64,000 bases of DNA from assembly GCA_016432265.1 (NCBI GenBank), contig CP066681.1, positions 1,266,342 through 1,330,341 on the forward strand, written 5' to 3'. Source of the DNA: Micavibrio aeruginosavorus. Its GTDB lineage: Bacteria > Pseudomonadota > Alphaproteobacteria > Micavibrionales > Micavibrionaceae. The first letter of the stretch is position 1. Every line of letters starts with the position of its first letter. Of the stretch, positions 48,449-57,651 are shown piece by piece. The notes beneath the pieces are model-generated. The model was not told the DNA's origin. It ran no database searches and saw only the letters and a program-made list of their open reading frames with translations. A program made the position numbers and the translations under genes.

Positions 48449-48609
48449 TGTTCCTGTGATGTGACCAGGATTGCGCGGCTTGCATTTTATCTGTGATATT
48501 GATTACCCACCCCACCATATCCCGCTGTCGATGTGGCATGCTGCCAGTTCATCAATGGCCTGCGTTTACAGAGTAATCAACCTAAGTGTTGATAACGCTT
48601 TTATATTGG

Positions 48610-48990
48610 TCATGGTTGAGGTTTGCCAAAATTTGTGAACGGCGATCCATCAGGCTGAACGAACTCTACTTCAGGCTGCGCGACCGGTGTGTTTGTTACT
48701 GCTGCATGCCAGGCATTATTAATTTTTATTGAGAGGCGGTGGATTTCGTCGGCAAGAGGGGTGCCTTCTACGATTGAAATTGGCGCTGCATCAATTAACA
48801 TGACTTTCTGCATATCAAAGCGCGCTGCATCCTTCACAGGGTTCCCTTTATCGGAGAAATAAAGCAGGGCTAGCGGGCTGCTCTGCATAAAAAATATCTT
48901 CTCGATCTTGATATCGCCATCGACGATCTTTTCCTGGCTCAGGTCTGCTTCCATGGAGGCGCCCTGATTTTTCATGGTTACTTTCAGCAT
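48610..48990 (-). CDS. Hypothetical protein downstream of glutaryl-CoA dehydrogenase gene
   Basis: 126 residues with no family I recognise. AGGAGAG lies just upstream of the ATG, so it is probably translated. It starts 21 nt after the stop of the acyl-CoA dehydrogenase gene and could be cotranscribed. The sequence is mixed alpha/beta with few charged clusters and no Cys. Confidence 0.55.
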   Translation of the reverse strand: MLKVTMKNQGASMEADLSQEKIVDGDIKIEKIFFMQSSPLALLYFSDKGNPVKDAARFDMQKVMLIDAAPISIVEGTPLADEIHRLSIKINNAWHAAVTNTPVAQPEVEFVQPDGSPFTNFGKPQP

Positions 48991-49011
48991 AATTCTCTCC
49001 TGGATTTGATA

Positions 49012-50193
49012 TTAGAATGCGGCAAACCCTGTGATCGCGCGGCCCAGAATAAGGGCATGGATATCATGAGTGCCCTCGTATGTATTTACGGCCTCAAGGT
49101 TCATGACATGGCGGATCACATGATATTCGTCGGCGATACCGTTGCCGCCCAGCATGTCACGGGCCACGCGGGCCATATCAAGCGCCTTGCCGCAGTTGTT
49201 GCGTTTGAGCAGCGAGATTGCTTCCGGCGCGGCGCGGTATTCGTTGCGCAGCGTCCCCAAGCGCCATGCCGCCATCAGGCCGAGCGTAATCTCGGTTTCC
49301 ATGTCGGCCAGTTTCTTTTGCACCAGTTGCTGCGCCGCGAGCGGCTTGCCGAAGATTACGCGGTCGATAGTGTATTGACGCGCGGCGTGGAAACAGAATT
49401 CCGCAGCCCCCATCGCCCCCCAGCAAATGCCGTAGCGGGCGGAGTTGAGGCAGGAGAACGGGCCTTTCAAGCCCTTCACATTCAATATCATGCCTTCGGT
49501 CACGGCGACTTCGTCCATGGCGATGCCGCCGGTGATGGAGGCGCGCAGAGAAAATTTTCCTTCGATCTTCGGCGCGCTTAAACCTTTCATCCCTTTCTCA
49601 AGAACGACGCCGACGATTTCATCATCATCGTTCTTGGCCCAGACGACGAATACGTCGGCGACAGGCGAATTTGTAATCCATTGCTTGGCCCCGGAGAGGG
49701 TGTATGCGCTGCCGCTCTTCTTCAGGCGGGTGCGCATGGCGGAAGGGTCGGAGCCGCCATCAGGCTCGGTCAAGCCGAAACAGCCGATCCATTCGCCCTT
49801 GGCGAGTTTGGGCAGATATTTTTGCTTTTGCTCTTCCGTGCCGAAGGCGTGGATCGGATACATCACGAGAGAGGATTGCACCGACATGGCAGAACGGTAA
49901 CCAGAGTCCACGCGTTCGACTTCGCGGGCGATCAGACCGTAAGCGACCTGTGAAACGCCGGCGCAACCGTAACCATTGAGCATCGCGCCCAGCAGGCCCA
50001 GTTCGCCCATCTCGCGCATGATGGCAGGGTCGAATGTTTCGTGGCGGTTGGCTTCGAGGATGCGGGGCATCAGCTTGTTCTGGCAATAATCGCGCGCGGA
50101 ATCGCGGATCATCCGTTCTTCGTCGGTCAGAAGCTCATCGATCAGCAACGGATCTTGCCAGTCGAAATCGGGGCGGTGGCTTTTTACGGTCAT
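49012..50193 (-). CDS. gcdH: Acyl-CoA dehydrogenase, glutaryl-CoA dehydrogenase-like
   Basis: 393 residues of the acyl-CoA dehydrogenase family. Features typical of GcdH are [22 protein letters not shown] (FAD contact), [10 protein letters not shown] and the catalytic Glu in [20 protein letters not shown]. GcdH oxidises and decarboxylates glutaryl-CoA to crotonyl-CoA in lysine and tryptophan breakdown. Similar dehydrogenases for other substrates exist, so the substrate is likely but not certain. I use the ATG at 50193 (MTVKSHRP), which has GAGAG upstream. Confidence 0.88.
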   Translation of the reverse strand: MTVKSHRPDFDWQDPLLIDELLTDEERMIRDSARDYCQNKLMPRILEANRHETFDPAIMREMGELGLLGAMLNGYGCAGVSQVAYGLIAREVERVDSGYRSAMSVQSSLVMYPIHAFGTEEQKQKYLPKLAKGEWIGCFGLTEPDGGSDPSAMRTRLKKSGSAYTLSGAKQWITNSPVADVFVVWAKNDDDEIVGVVLEKGMKGLSAPKIEGKFSLRASITGGIAMDEVAVTEGMILNVKGLKGPFSCLNSARYGICWGAMGAAEFCFHAARQYTIDRVIFGKPLAAQQLVQKKLADMETEITLGLMAAWRLGTLRNEYRAAPEAISLLKRNNCGKALDMARVARDMLGGNGIADEYHVIRHVMNLEAVNTYEGTHDIHALILGRAITGFAAF

Positions 50194-50285
50194 TTTTCTC
50201 TCGGCTACCATGTTGGTTTATCCCTGTAACAGTCTTTTCATTCTGAATGCGTGGGTTAATATACGGGGCTTACAAGGTTGAGGCA

Positions 50286-50489
50286 ATGACGGACAACCCC
50301 TTACGCAACCGCGAAATCATTCTGGAGTTTTGCCCGATCGGCAACCTGGTCAAGGTTTCCGCCATGGACGTTAAAACCATGACCGAAATCTCGGTTCAGG
50401 GCCCCGCCAGCGCGGGTGAGGCCACTTTGAAGCTGAACGCCCTGCGGAGGCTTGAATATGTGCTGAAAAAAAAGGGGTTGCTTTCCTGA
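50286..50489 (+). CDS. Small conserved protein (DUF6898-like)
   Basis: 67 residues. REIILEFCPIGNLVKVSAMDVKTMTEISVQGPASAGEATLKLNALRRLEYVL matches a small alphaproteobacterial family of unknown function (DUF6898-like). The ATG at 50286 is preceded by GAGG. It precedes the next hypothetical gene by 24 nt. Confidence 0.6.
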   Translation: MTDNPLRNREIILEFCPIGNLVKVSAMDVKTMTEISVQGPASAGEATLKLNALRRLEYVLKKKGLLS

Positions 50490-50513
50490 AAGCGTATATT
50501 TACATATCGTTTT

Positions 50514-51284
50514 ATGAGTGACCTCGATATTGCCGCAGCGCCCATCAAGATTTTTAAACCCTCTCGTGAACGTCTGCGCAAAGACCTTGTTCATCAGGTC
50601 GAAGATGAAGAGTCCAATGTTTTCGCGGATTGGTCAGGTTGGTTGATCGAAGATGTCGATTTTGTTGAATTGACCAAAGAGGCGCAGCATGAATTGCGCA
50701 GGCGGTACCCGGAAGACGAGCGTTTTGCCAGTGAAGATTTCCATCAGGTGATTATGGGAGGACTGACGGCAGAGGGTGCTATTTTTCGCCGCTGCAATCT
50801 GGATTACCTGTTCTTCTCTCATGCTGATTTTTCGAATGCGGTTTTTGATAATTGCCAGCAGCGCGGTTTTTTTCAATCACAGTTCAAGTTACGTAATACG
50901 ATGTTGGTTGCGCCTGCGCTGACGCTGGATGCCGGGGTTATTTTCCACGATCTGGGGGTTATGAAGGGCATAAGCGGCGAAGTGTTCCATGCGGGCGATG
51001 GCCGGATTCTGCATGGGGTGAAATTCGATCCGTTGCGCCAGATCGTTTACCAGCCGACGATAAAAGATAGATGGAATAATGCCCGCCAGTTTCTCAACGC
51101 CGCCGATGAATATGGGATTTTCCAGCGCTCTACCGCACTATTTGGCGCTTCTCTTTCGGGTTTGATCGGCAATTTGCGAGCGCGGATTGTTCAGGGACTC
51201 TGCGATCGTGGCTACAAAGTCAATGTGCAGGAACCGAAGCCTGGGGTGGGAGCAGACAAAAGCAGGTTGCCCGGCCCCCGCTAA
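50514..51284 (+). CDS. Hypothetical protein with short pentapeptide-repeat-like stretch
   Basis: 256 residues. The middle (about residues 92-125: GAIFRRCNLDYLFFSHADFSN AVFDNC) has the spaced Phe/Leu of pentapeptide repeats, but only about five or six units, and the rest is not repetitive. No signal peptide. The function is unknown. Confidence 0.55.
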   Translation: MSDLDIAAAPIKIFKPSRERLRKDLVHQVEDEESNVFADWSGWLIEDVDFVELTKEAQHELRRRYPEDERFASEDFHQVIMGGLTAEGAIFRRCNLDYLFFSHADFSNAVFDNCQQRGFFQSQFKLRNTMLVAPALTLDAGVIFHDLGVMKGISGEVFHAGDGRILHGVKFDPLRQIVYQPTIKDRWNNARQFLNAADEYGIFQRSTALFGASLSGLIGNLRARIVQGLCDRGYKVNVQEPKPGVGADKSRLPGPR

Positions 51285-51300
51285 ACACCGTTCTCGTGGT

Positions 51301-51648
51301 TTATGGCTGGGGGAAGCAATGATCGTTCAGGCGGCGTTGCAGATCATCTGCCGTAGTATCGGTTTCCTTGACCACTTTCCCTTGCATCATGTTGCCTTCG
51401 GCCAGAACCAGTTGATAGGTCTTGGATCCTTCAGAATAGGCAATGAAACCGGCGCGCGCCTTATCGGCATTTTTGCAGCTTGCGCCGATGCTGTAGCCCT
51501 GAGCGGTTACCTGTGTGATCGCAAACTGAATGGCCAGGTCGCGCAGATCTTGTGCCGTTATTTCAGGTTCTTTGGGGGTGGTACTGCAGGCGGACAAGAC
51601 AAAAGCTGCGGATACGGGCATAGCCAGTCTGGTTAGCGCGTTCTTCAT
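51301..51648 (-). CDS. Putative lipoprotein
   Basis: 115 residues with a lipobox (FVLSACSTT; Cys about residue 21), so it is probably lipid-anchored in the envelope. The rest has a C-terminal disulfide pair (GASCKNAD, DHCFPQP). GGGGGG precedes the ATG. Function unknown. Confidence 0.7.
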   Translation of the reverse strand: MKNALTRLAMPVSAAFVLSACSTTPKEPEITAQDLRDLAIQFAITQVTAQGYSIGASCKNADKARAGFIAYSEGSKTYQLVLAEGNMMQGKVVKETDTTADDLQRRLNDHCFPQP

Positions 51649-51752
51649 TATGAAATCCCCCCTTTGAGGAGAGGCAGATTATGGGGTGCAGAACTTGCTG
51701 TCAAATTTATTTAACTGTTTAAAAAACAGGGTGGAATCACTATATATGGCGC

Positions 51753-52196
51753 ATGACAGCCAAGCCCACGATCGCCATCGCCGCTGATCACGGCGGATTT
51801 TTCTTGAAACAGGCCATCCTCACGGCCTACGCCGCCCGGTTTGATTTCCTTGATCTTGGTACGAATTCCGAAGAGTCCTGCAATTATGCCGATTATGGCC
51901 ACGCACTGGCGGAGGCTATAGAGCGGGGCCGGGCAAGGCAGGGTATTATCATCTGTGGCAGCGGTATCGGCATCTCAATAGCAGCTAACCGCCACAAGGC
52001 TGTTCGTGCGGCACTTTGCGCCGATGTCACCATGGCGCGGTTTGCAAGATTGCACAATGATGCCAATGTGTTAGCTCTTGGTGCTCGCATTATAGGTCAG
52101 CAGGTAGCGTTTGATTGCGTAGATGTGTTCTTCAGCACCGCATTTGAAGGCGGCAGACATGAAGCAAGGGTTGAAAAATTAAATACAGGTATTTGA
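51753..52196 (+). CDS. rpiB: Ribose-5-phosphate isomerase B
   Basis: 147 residues, the usual RpiB length. It interconverts ribulose 5-phosphate and ribose 5-phosphate. AADHGGFFLKQ and the catalytic Cys region CGSGIGISIAANRHKAVRAAL are diagnostic. It is 22 nt upstream of glyA, the order seen in many Alphaproteobacteria. Confidence 0.93.
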   Translation: MTAKPTIAIAADHGGFFLKQAILTAYAARFDFLDLGTNSEESCNYADYGHALAEAIERGRARQGIIICGSGIGISIAANRHKAVRAALCADVTMARFARLHNDANVLALGARIIGQQVAFDCVDVFFSTAFEGGRHEARVEKLNTGI

Positions 52197-52218
52197 TATG
52201 AAAGGGTGAATTAAAATC

Positions 52219-53529
52219 ATGAGCAACGCAGCGGTAGCACAAAAAATGACAAATTCCGGATTTTTTACTGAAGATATCTCCACCCATGACCCCGAATTGT
52301 TCGCCGCCATCGGCAAGGAGCTGGAGCGGCAGCAAACCCAGATAGAGTTGATCGCCAGCGAAAACATTGTCTCCAGGGCGGTGTTGCAGGCACAGGGCAC
52401 AGTTCTGACAAACAAGTATGCTGAAGGCTATCCGGGCAAGCGTTATTACGGCGGCTGTGAGTTTGTCGATATTGCCGAGGAGCTGGCGCGGGAACGTGCA
52501 AAGAAAATCTTCGGTGCGCAATATGTGAATGTGCAGCCGAACTCCGGCTCCCAGGCCAACCAGGGCGTGATGATGGCCTTGCTGCAGCCGGGCGATACGA
52601 TCCTTGGCATGGCGCTTAGCTCCGGTGGGCACCTGACGCACGGGGCGGCCCCGAACCAGTCGGGCAAGTGGTTTCATGCTGTCCAGTACGGTGTGCGTAA
52701 GGAAGATGCGCTGCTGGATTATGAAGAGGTTGAGCGTCTGGCCAAAGAACATAAGCCCAAAATGATCATTGCGGGCGCTTCGGCTTATCCGCGTGTGATC
52801 GATTTTAAACGTTTCCGCGAGATTGCCGATGCCGTTGGCGCCTATCTGTTTGTCGATATGGCGCACTATGCGGGATTGATCGCGGCAGGCGCCTATCCGT
52901 CGCCTATGTCGCATGCCCATGTGGTCACGACGACCACACACAAAACCCTGCGCGGCCCGCGCGGCGGAATGATCCTGACGAATGACGAAGAGATCGCGAA
53001 GAAAGTCAACTCGGCCATTTTCCCCGGTATTCAGGGTGGGCCGCTGATGCATGTGATTGCCGCGAAGGCGGTGTGCTTCGGCGAGGCGCTGACTCCTGAT
53101 TTCAAAGAGTATGGCCATGCGATTGTTCGTAACGCCAAGGTTCTGGCGGAAACTTTGAAAGAAGGTGGCTTCGACATCGTTTCCGGCGGCACGGACAGCC
53201 ATATTGTGTTGCTTGATCTTCGTCCGAAGAAACTGACCGGCAATATCGTCGAGAAGGTTCTGGAAGAAGCCGGCATGACCTGCAACAAGAACGCCGTGCC
53301 GTTCGACCCCGAAAAGCCGATGGTCACCAGCGGCGTTCGTTTGGGAACGCCGGCGGCAACGACACGCGGCTTCGGCGAAGCCGAATGGCGTCAGGTCGGC
53401 CAGATGATCAACACTGTGCTCGACGGTCTGGCCAAAAACGGCGTCGAGGGCAACAAGGCCTTGGAAAAAGACATGCGTGAGAAAGTGCGTGCGCTCTGTG
53501 CGCGGTTCCCGATTTATTCAGGCCTGTAA
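52219..53529 (+). CDS. glyA: Serine hydroxymethyltransferase
   Basis: 436 residues, PLP-dependent. It converts serine to glycine, giving 5,10-methylene-[19 protein letters not shown] and [17 protein letters not shown] at the N-terminus and [13 protein letters not shown] with the PLP-binding Lys are clear. It overlaps nothing and is followed after 3 nt by nrdR, so the two share a transcript. Confidence 0.97.
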   Translation: MSNAAVAQKMTNSGFFTEDISTHDPELFAAIGKELERQQTQIELIASENIVSRAVLQAQGTVLTNKYAEGYPGKRYYGGCEFVDIAEELARERAKKIFGAQYVNVQPNSGSQANQGVMMALLQPGDTILGMALSSGGHLTHGAAPNQSGKWFHAVQYGVRKEDALLDYEEVERLAKEHKPKMIIAGASAYPRVIDFKRFREIADAVGAYLFVDMAHYAGLIAAGAYPSPMSHAHVVTTTTHKTLRGPRGGMILTNDEEIAKKVNSAIFPGIQGGPLMHVIAAKAVCFGEALTPDFKEYGHAIVRNAKVLAETLKEGGFDIVSGGTDSHIVLLDLRPKKLTGNIVEKVLEEAGMTCNKNAVPFDPEKPMVTSGVRLGTPAATTRGFGEAEWRQVGQMINTVLDGLAKNGVEGNKALEKDMREKVRALCARFPIYSGL

Positions 53530-53532
53530 TCG

Positions 53533-54018
53533 ATGCGTTGCCCTTTCTGCAGCCATGAGGAAACGCAGGTCAAGGACTCGCGTCCGACTGAAGATGGGGC
53601 GGCCATTCGCCGCCGCCGCGTGTGCCCGGGCTGTGGCGGGCGTTTCACCACGTTCGAGCGCATCCAGTTGCGCGAAATGACGGTTCTCAAACACGATGGC
53701 CGCAAACAATCATTCGACCGCGATAAAATTTTCAAGTCCATGCATACGGCACTACGCAAGCGCAACGTCAATGACGACCAGATCGAACGCGCTGTGACCG
53801 CGATTGTGCGTCAGTTGGAAAGTCTTGGGGAGTCGGAAATCCAGTCGACCTTGATCGGCGACATGGTGATGAAGGCGCTGGCGCGACTTGATACGATTGC
53901 CTATATCCGGTTTGCCTCGGTTTACAAGGATTTCCGCAAGCCTGAGGACTTCAATGAATTTCTGGATGAGGTGCGTCACGAACTGGAGGGCGGTTCGGAT
54001 GATGAGGGAGCAGCTTGA
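53533..54018 (+). CDS. nrdR: Transcriptional repressor NrdR
   Basis: 161 residues. The zinc ribbon is [17 protein letters not shown] ... [17 protein letters not shown] and the ATP-cone follows ([16 protein letters not shown]). It represses ribonucleotide reductase genes according to dATP/ATP. It is in the usual alphaproteobacterial place between glyA and nusB. Confidence 0.96.
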   Translation: MRCPFCSHEETQVKDSRPTEDGAAIRRRRVCPGCGGRFTTFERIQLREMTVLKHDGRKQSFDRDKIFKSMHTALRKRNVNDDQIERAVTAIVRQLESLGESEIQSTLIGDMVMKALARLDTIAYIRFASVYKDFRKPEDFNEFLDEVRHELEGGSDDEGAA

Positions 54019-54090
54019 GATATTGCTGCTTGCGCTGACTGGGCCACGAAAACATTGCCTTTTATGGTATTTTTGGGCATAAGTGCCGCC

Positions 54091-54567
54091 ATGAACGTCG
54101 AAGCTCAAAAATCTGAACCATCCCAGAACGCCCGTAACTCCGTGGCGCGGCTTGCCGCCGTGCAGGCTCTTTATCAGTTGAAAAACAACGATGAGTCCGT
54201 GCCGATGCTGATCGAGGAGTACCGCCAGCATCGTCTGGGCAAGCCGCTCGATGATATTGAGATGGTGCGGCCCGACAGTCTGCTGTTCGAGCGCATACTA
54301 AAAGGCGTCACAGAGCATGGCGCCACAGTGCAGGACATGCTGGCCGCCGCCCTGAACAAGGACGGGCAGCAGAAATCCGTCCCGGCGGAGCCACTTTTGA
54401 ACGCGATCCTGAGTTGCGGCGCGCTTGAGCTGATGGCGCATCAGGACGTCGACGCGCCGATCATCATCGACGACTATCTCAACATTACTCATGCCTTTTA
54501 CGATCAGGGCGAGCATAAGCTGGTCAACGCCGTGCTTGACCGCATCAAGGCCATGACACGTTCCTGA
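54091..54567 (+). CDS. nusB: Transcription antitermination factor NusB
   Basis: 158 residues, all helical. SVARLAAVQALYQL at the start and EPLLNAILSCGALELMAH..DVDAPIIIDDYLNITHAFYDQGEHKLVNAVLD match NusB. It helps NusA/E in rRNA antitermination. I prefer the ATG at 54091 (MNVEAQ) to the 12-residue longer frame. In many relatives ribE-ribH lie between nrdR and nusB; here they are absent. Confidence 0.92.
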   Translation: MNVEAQKSEPSQNARNSVARLAAVQALYQLKNNDESVPMLIEEYRQHRLGKPLDDIEMVRPDSLLFERILKGVTEHGATVQDMLAAALNKDGQQKSVPAEPLLNAILSCGALELMAHQDVDAPIIIDDYLNITHAFYDQGEHKLVNAVLDRIKAMTRS

Positions 54568-54851
54568 TTCGGGATCTTTTTTGCGTTTTGCGACGAACAT
54601 TGGCGCGGCGCATAAAAAAAATCTGTAAAAGTTAACGTCTTGTTGTGCGCCGCATGCGGTATCCCTGTGACGTTCTTTGCCGGGCATTCTGCTAATCAAT
54701 TGATAATTATAGGTTATTTAAAAATGCGGCGCTATTGGAGTGATGCCGGATTTTAGTAAAATGCCATCTATCCGTAACAAAGCATTAATCTCAAGGCCCT
54801 AATATAAGGGATAGGGCAAAAAAAACGTGTGGGTTTGGAGTCTTTCTGTTC
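54568..54851. other. Intergenic region between nusB and the fliL-like gene
   Basis: 284 nt without a gene. It is A+T-rich on its right side. TCTGCTAATCAA at 54688-54699 also occurs upstream of the L,D-transpeptidase gene (33229-33240). Both overlap a CTAA-N7-(A/T)TAA arrangement, weakly like a CtrA site. An 8-bp repeat GCGGCGCA/TGCGCCGC spans about 50 nt but is not a terminator. Confidence 0.35.
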
Positions 54852-55337
54852 ATGAAAATGGCCTTTCTGGCATTGGCGGCAGTTGTTGTCCTCGGCGCGG
54901 GAGCCGGGGGAGCATATTTTTACTTTGGGCAAAAGGCCGAGGCTTCCGTGGGGGAAAACGCCGAACATGCCGAGGCCAGGGAAGCCAAGGATTCGCACAA
55001 AAAAGATAAAGGCGGGCACGCGGCCTACGTCGAAATGGATCCGCTGATCCTGCCGATTGTCGATGCTGAAGGCGTCAGTCAGATTGTCAGCCTGGTTGTA
55101 GTGCTTCAGGTGCATGACGAAACCCAGAAGGCTGAAGTTTCTTCGCAGATGCCGCGCATCAAGGATGCCTACATACAGGATATGTATGGCGTGCTTAACA
55201 AACATGCCGCCATGAAGGGGGGCGTGGTGCAGGTGGGCATCATCAAGGAAAAACTGAATACCGCCAATACACGCATCCTTGGCGATGGTGTCGTCGAAGA
55301 TGTCCTGTTGCAGGTGGTGCAGCAGCGCCCCATCTAG
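54852..55337 (+). CDS. fliL: FliL-like flagellar basal body-associated protein
   Basis: 161 residues. A single N-terminal membrane helix (MAFLALAAVVVLGAGAGGAYFYFG) is followed by a charged linker (Glu/Ala/Lys/His) and a periplasmic domain with VEMDPLILPIVD, SLVVVLQVHDE and KLNTANTRILGDGVVEDVLLQVVQQRP, which matches FliL. It would support the stator and torque. It is not next to other flagellar genes here. Confidence 0.82.
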   Translation: MKMAFLALAAVVVLGAGAGGAYFYFGQKAEASVGENAEHAEAREAKDSHKKDKGGHAAYVEMDPLILPIVDAEGVSQIVSLVVVLQVHDETQKAEVSSQMPRIKDAYIQDMYGVLNKHAAMKGGVVQVGIIKEKLNTANTRILGDGVVEDVLLQVVQQRPI

Positions 55338-55355
55338 CTATAATTTGTTGAAACC

Positions 55356-56078
55356 TCAGGCGCCGCAGGGTTGAGAGAAACGCAACTGCGGCTTTAATCG
55401 CTCGGCGATTTGCTCGCCGTTCACGGTTATGTTGTGCGGATCTGTGATCGTCACGTGTTCGAACTTTCCGGGTTGCTTTGTCGTCAGGAGAACTGTCTTG
55501 CCGTCAGTATTATAGTTTTGTGCGGCCAGATGGTTGAAAAAACGCGGTATGGCGCCGTAAACGGAAAGCGTATCTTTTTGTACCAGCATGACATCGCGGC
55601 CCTGATCGGCGTTGTCATGAAAGACAGCCAGAATTCCCTGCGGCAGTTCAGCAGGCACGATACGCATATTCTGGATCATGGCGTATTCGAGATTGTTGGC
55701 AAATTCCGCCGGATCGACGTTCTCCAGCAGGGCCGAGTCAACGAATGATGATATCAGTTTGTGCGTTTTGATATAGCGTTCGGCGGGAGTTGCGCCTGCC
55801 GCGCACTGGCTGTAGTGCTCGGCAAAGAGTGCGGCCTGGCTGTTGATTCGCCGTATTGCCGCTGTGTCTTCATCCCTCATGACGCGATATCGGGGGGTGA
55901 CTGTCTCCGTCGTTTCAACTTTCCGGGTGCCGCCGGTGGTCAGGTCGTTGGCCAGCGAGGCCAGCAAGGTGCATGCAACGCCGACGATAAAACCCAGCCG
56001 CCTTTCCGCGATATTTTTCCGCGGGGGATGATTATCCGGGGAGCCCTGCCTTTGTTCCGCCTGATGGTCGCTTGTCAT
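55356..56078 (-). CDS. Hypothetical protein with N-terminal membrane segment
   Basis: 240 residues. I use the ATG at 56078, which has AGGAGG upstream; the longer frame to 56132 does not. A basic N-terminus is followed by a membrane-like segment (LGFIVGVACTLLASLAN) and a soluble domain with Cys residues in HYSQCAAG and SQPCGA. I recognise no family. Confidence 0.62.
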   Translation of the reverse strand: MTSDHQAEQRQGSPDNHPPRKNIAERRLGFIVGVACTLLASLANDLTTGGTRKVETTETVTPRYRVMRDEDTAAIRRINSQAALFAEHYSQCAAGATPAERYIKTHKLISSFVDSALLENVDPAEFANNLEYAMIQNMRIVPAELPQGILAVFHDNADQGRDVMLVQKDTLSVYGAIPRFFNHLAAQNYNTDGKTVLLTTKQPGKFEHVTITDPHNITVNGEQIAERLKPQLRFSQPCGA

Positions 56079-56184
56079 GAAATCCTCCTGCCATGTCGTG
56101 GCAATGTAATCAACGGCTGCGAATCCTGTCAAGAAAAGTCGCCCGTTCTGGAGGGTGGCGCCAGGCAGGCCTGCTATAAAAAGA

Positions 56185-56210
56185 AAAAGCCGCGCTTATG
56201 CGCGGCTTTT
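56185..56210. terminator. Terminator downstream of terC
   Basis: An 8-bp stem AGCCGCGC / GCGCGGCT with a TTAT loop, flanked by A-runs and T-runs on both sides. It most probably ends the - strand terC transcript and also works on the + strand. Confidence 0.85.
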
Positions 56211-56213
56211 GTT

Positions 56214-56954
56214 TTATGGGCCGGATTCTTCGGCCCGTTGCGCCCTTTTTCGCTTGGCGGCCCACAGGTTGAGGAATTCGACGCCCATCGAGAAGGCGAT
56301 GGCGAAGTACATATAGCCGCGCTCGATATGAACGTGGAAGCCTTCGGCGATCAGCACCATGCCGACCAGCAGGATAAAGCTCAGGGCCAGCATTTTCACC
56401 GTGGGGTGGTCGTGGACGAACTTGCTGACTGGTTCTGAGGCGAACAGCATCACGGCGATCGCCACAACAACGGCGGCTACCATCACCCAGAGTTGGTCGG
56501 ACATGCCGACGGCCGTAATGACGGAGTCGAGCGAGAACACAAGGTCGAGAATGACGATCTGACCGATCACCATCGCGAAGGCGGCCTTTTTTTTCATCGC
56601 GGCGGCGTCTTCCTCGGCACCTTCCAGCGTGTGGTGGATTTCGCCGGTGCCCTTCCACAAAAGGAACAGCCCGCCGCCGACCATGATCAGGTCGCGCCAT
56701 GAAATCTCGTGTCCGAAGACGGTGAAAAGCGGGTCGGTCAGCTTGGCGATCCACACGATCATGCTAAGCAGGATAATGCGCATGATCAGCGCCAGCGCGA
56801 GGCCGATCCTCCGCGCCAGTTTCTGCTGCTCTTTGGGCAGGGCGGCGGTGACGATGGAAAGAAAAATGATGTTATCGATCCCGAGAACGATCTCGAGAAT
56901 AGCCAAGGTCGCAAAACTGGCCCAGATGGCCGGGTCGGTCAAAAGCTCGATCAT
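56214..56954 (-). CDS. TerC family integral membrane protein
   Basis: 246 residues with seven to eight membrane helices. ILEIVLGIDNIIFLSI and the later LVFSLDSVITAVGM are the paired Asp-containing motifs of TerC/YkoY membrane proteins, proposed to help metal ion (manganese) transport across the membrane. It is alone on the - strand and followed by a terminator. Confidence 0.92.
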   Translation of the reverse strand: MIELLTDPAIWASFATLAILEIVLGIDNIIFLSIVTAALPKEQQKLARRIGLALALIMRIILLSMIVWIAKLTDPLFTVFGHEISWRDLIMVGGGLFLLWKGTGEIHHTLEGAEEDAAAMKKKAAFAMVIGQIVILDLVFSLDSVITAVGMSDQLWVMVAAVVVAIAVMLFASEPVSKFVHDHPTVKMLALSFILLVGMVLIAEGFHVHIERGYMYFAIAFSMGVEFLNLWAAKRKRAQRAEESGP

Positions 56955-57127
56955 TTATACATCCTGCAGGGAAAGTAACTTTATGTCCCGAAACTAGCAT
57001 GAGCCTATGATTAGGCAAGGGATGAAATGCGGATACCCTTTTATCTCCACAATAGGGGCGGCCTTGACGATCGGGCTTGTTTTATGGTTATTGGGATTTC
57101 ATAAAAATGATACAGGGAGTTATCGCG

Positions 57128-57601
57128 ATGGCCTTCATGCGAAAAGCAGGTTCGGCGGCGGTCGTTTCGCTGGCGGCGTTATTGGCCGGGGTGAATGCAT
57201 CGGCGCAAGAGTCCGCGCCAGCTGATAAGGCTGCCAATACAGGTAAGTTTGTCACTTGCGTAACCGAAGGCGTGCGCGGGGCTTTCCGTCAAGCTTTTCA
57301 TACGGAATCGCGGAAGACGATTGCGCCCGGTAAAGAAAGGGCGGTTATTCGCAACGTGATTGTTCGTCAGGAGACGAGCGGTATCAGCGCTTCGTGCATG
57401 AGCAGGGTATCAGGTATTCCTCTCGATAAAATGCCGTCAGTAAATGACGAGCAGAGATTTCCAATTTTTTACCGCACCCACTTCGAGGAAAAGGCGTTTG
57501 ATGAGGTCTTGCAGGCCGTAGGAAAGATGATGCCTTCGATTGAGGAAGAAGGGCTGAAGATTTTAAAGCGCAAGGCAGGGCAGAAAGCGGCTTTGCCCTG
57601 A
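57128..57601 (+). CDS. Secreted small hypothetical protein
   Basis: 157 residues with a signal peptide (MAFMRKAGSAAVVSLAALLAGVNASAQ). The mature protein has Cys in FVTCVTEG and ISASCMSR, which may form a disulfide. GGGAG lies upstream of the ATG at 57128. It precedes the protease gene by 50 nt. No family recognised. Confidence 0.62.
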   Translation: MAFMRKAGSAAVVSLAALLAGVNASAQESAPADKAANTGKFVTCVTEGVRGAFRQAFHTESRKTIAPGKERAVIRNVIVRQETSGISASCMSRVSGIPLDKMPSVNDEQRFPIFYRTHFEEKAFDEVLQAVGKMMPSIEEEGLKILKRKAGQKAALP

Positions 57602-57651
57602 GGAGGGCCGCTTGTCACCTTTGATTAACAACGGCAGATGGGGAAGGTGAC

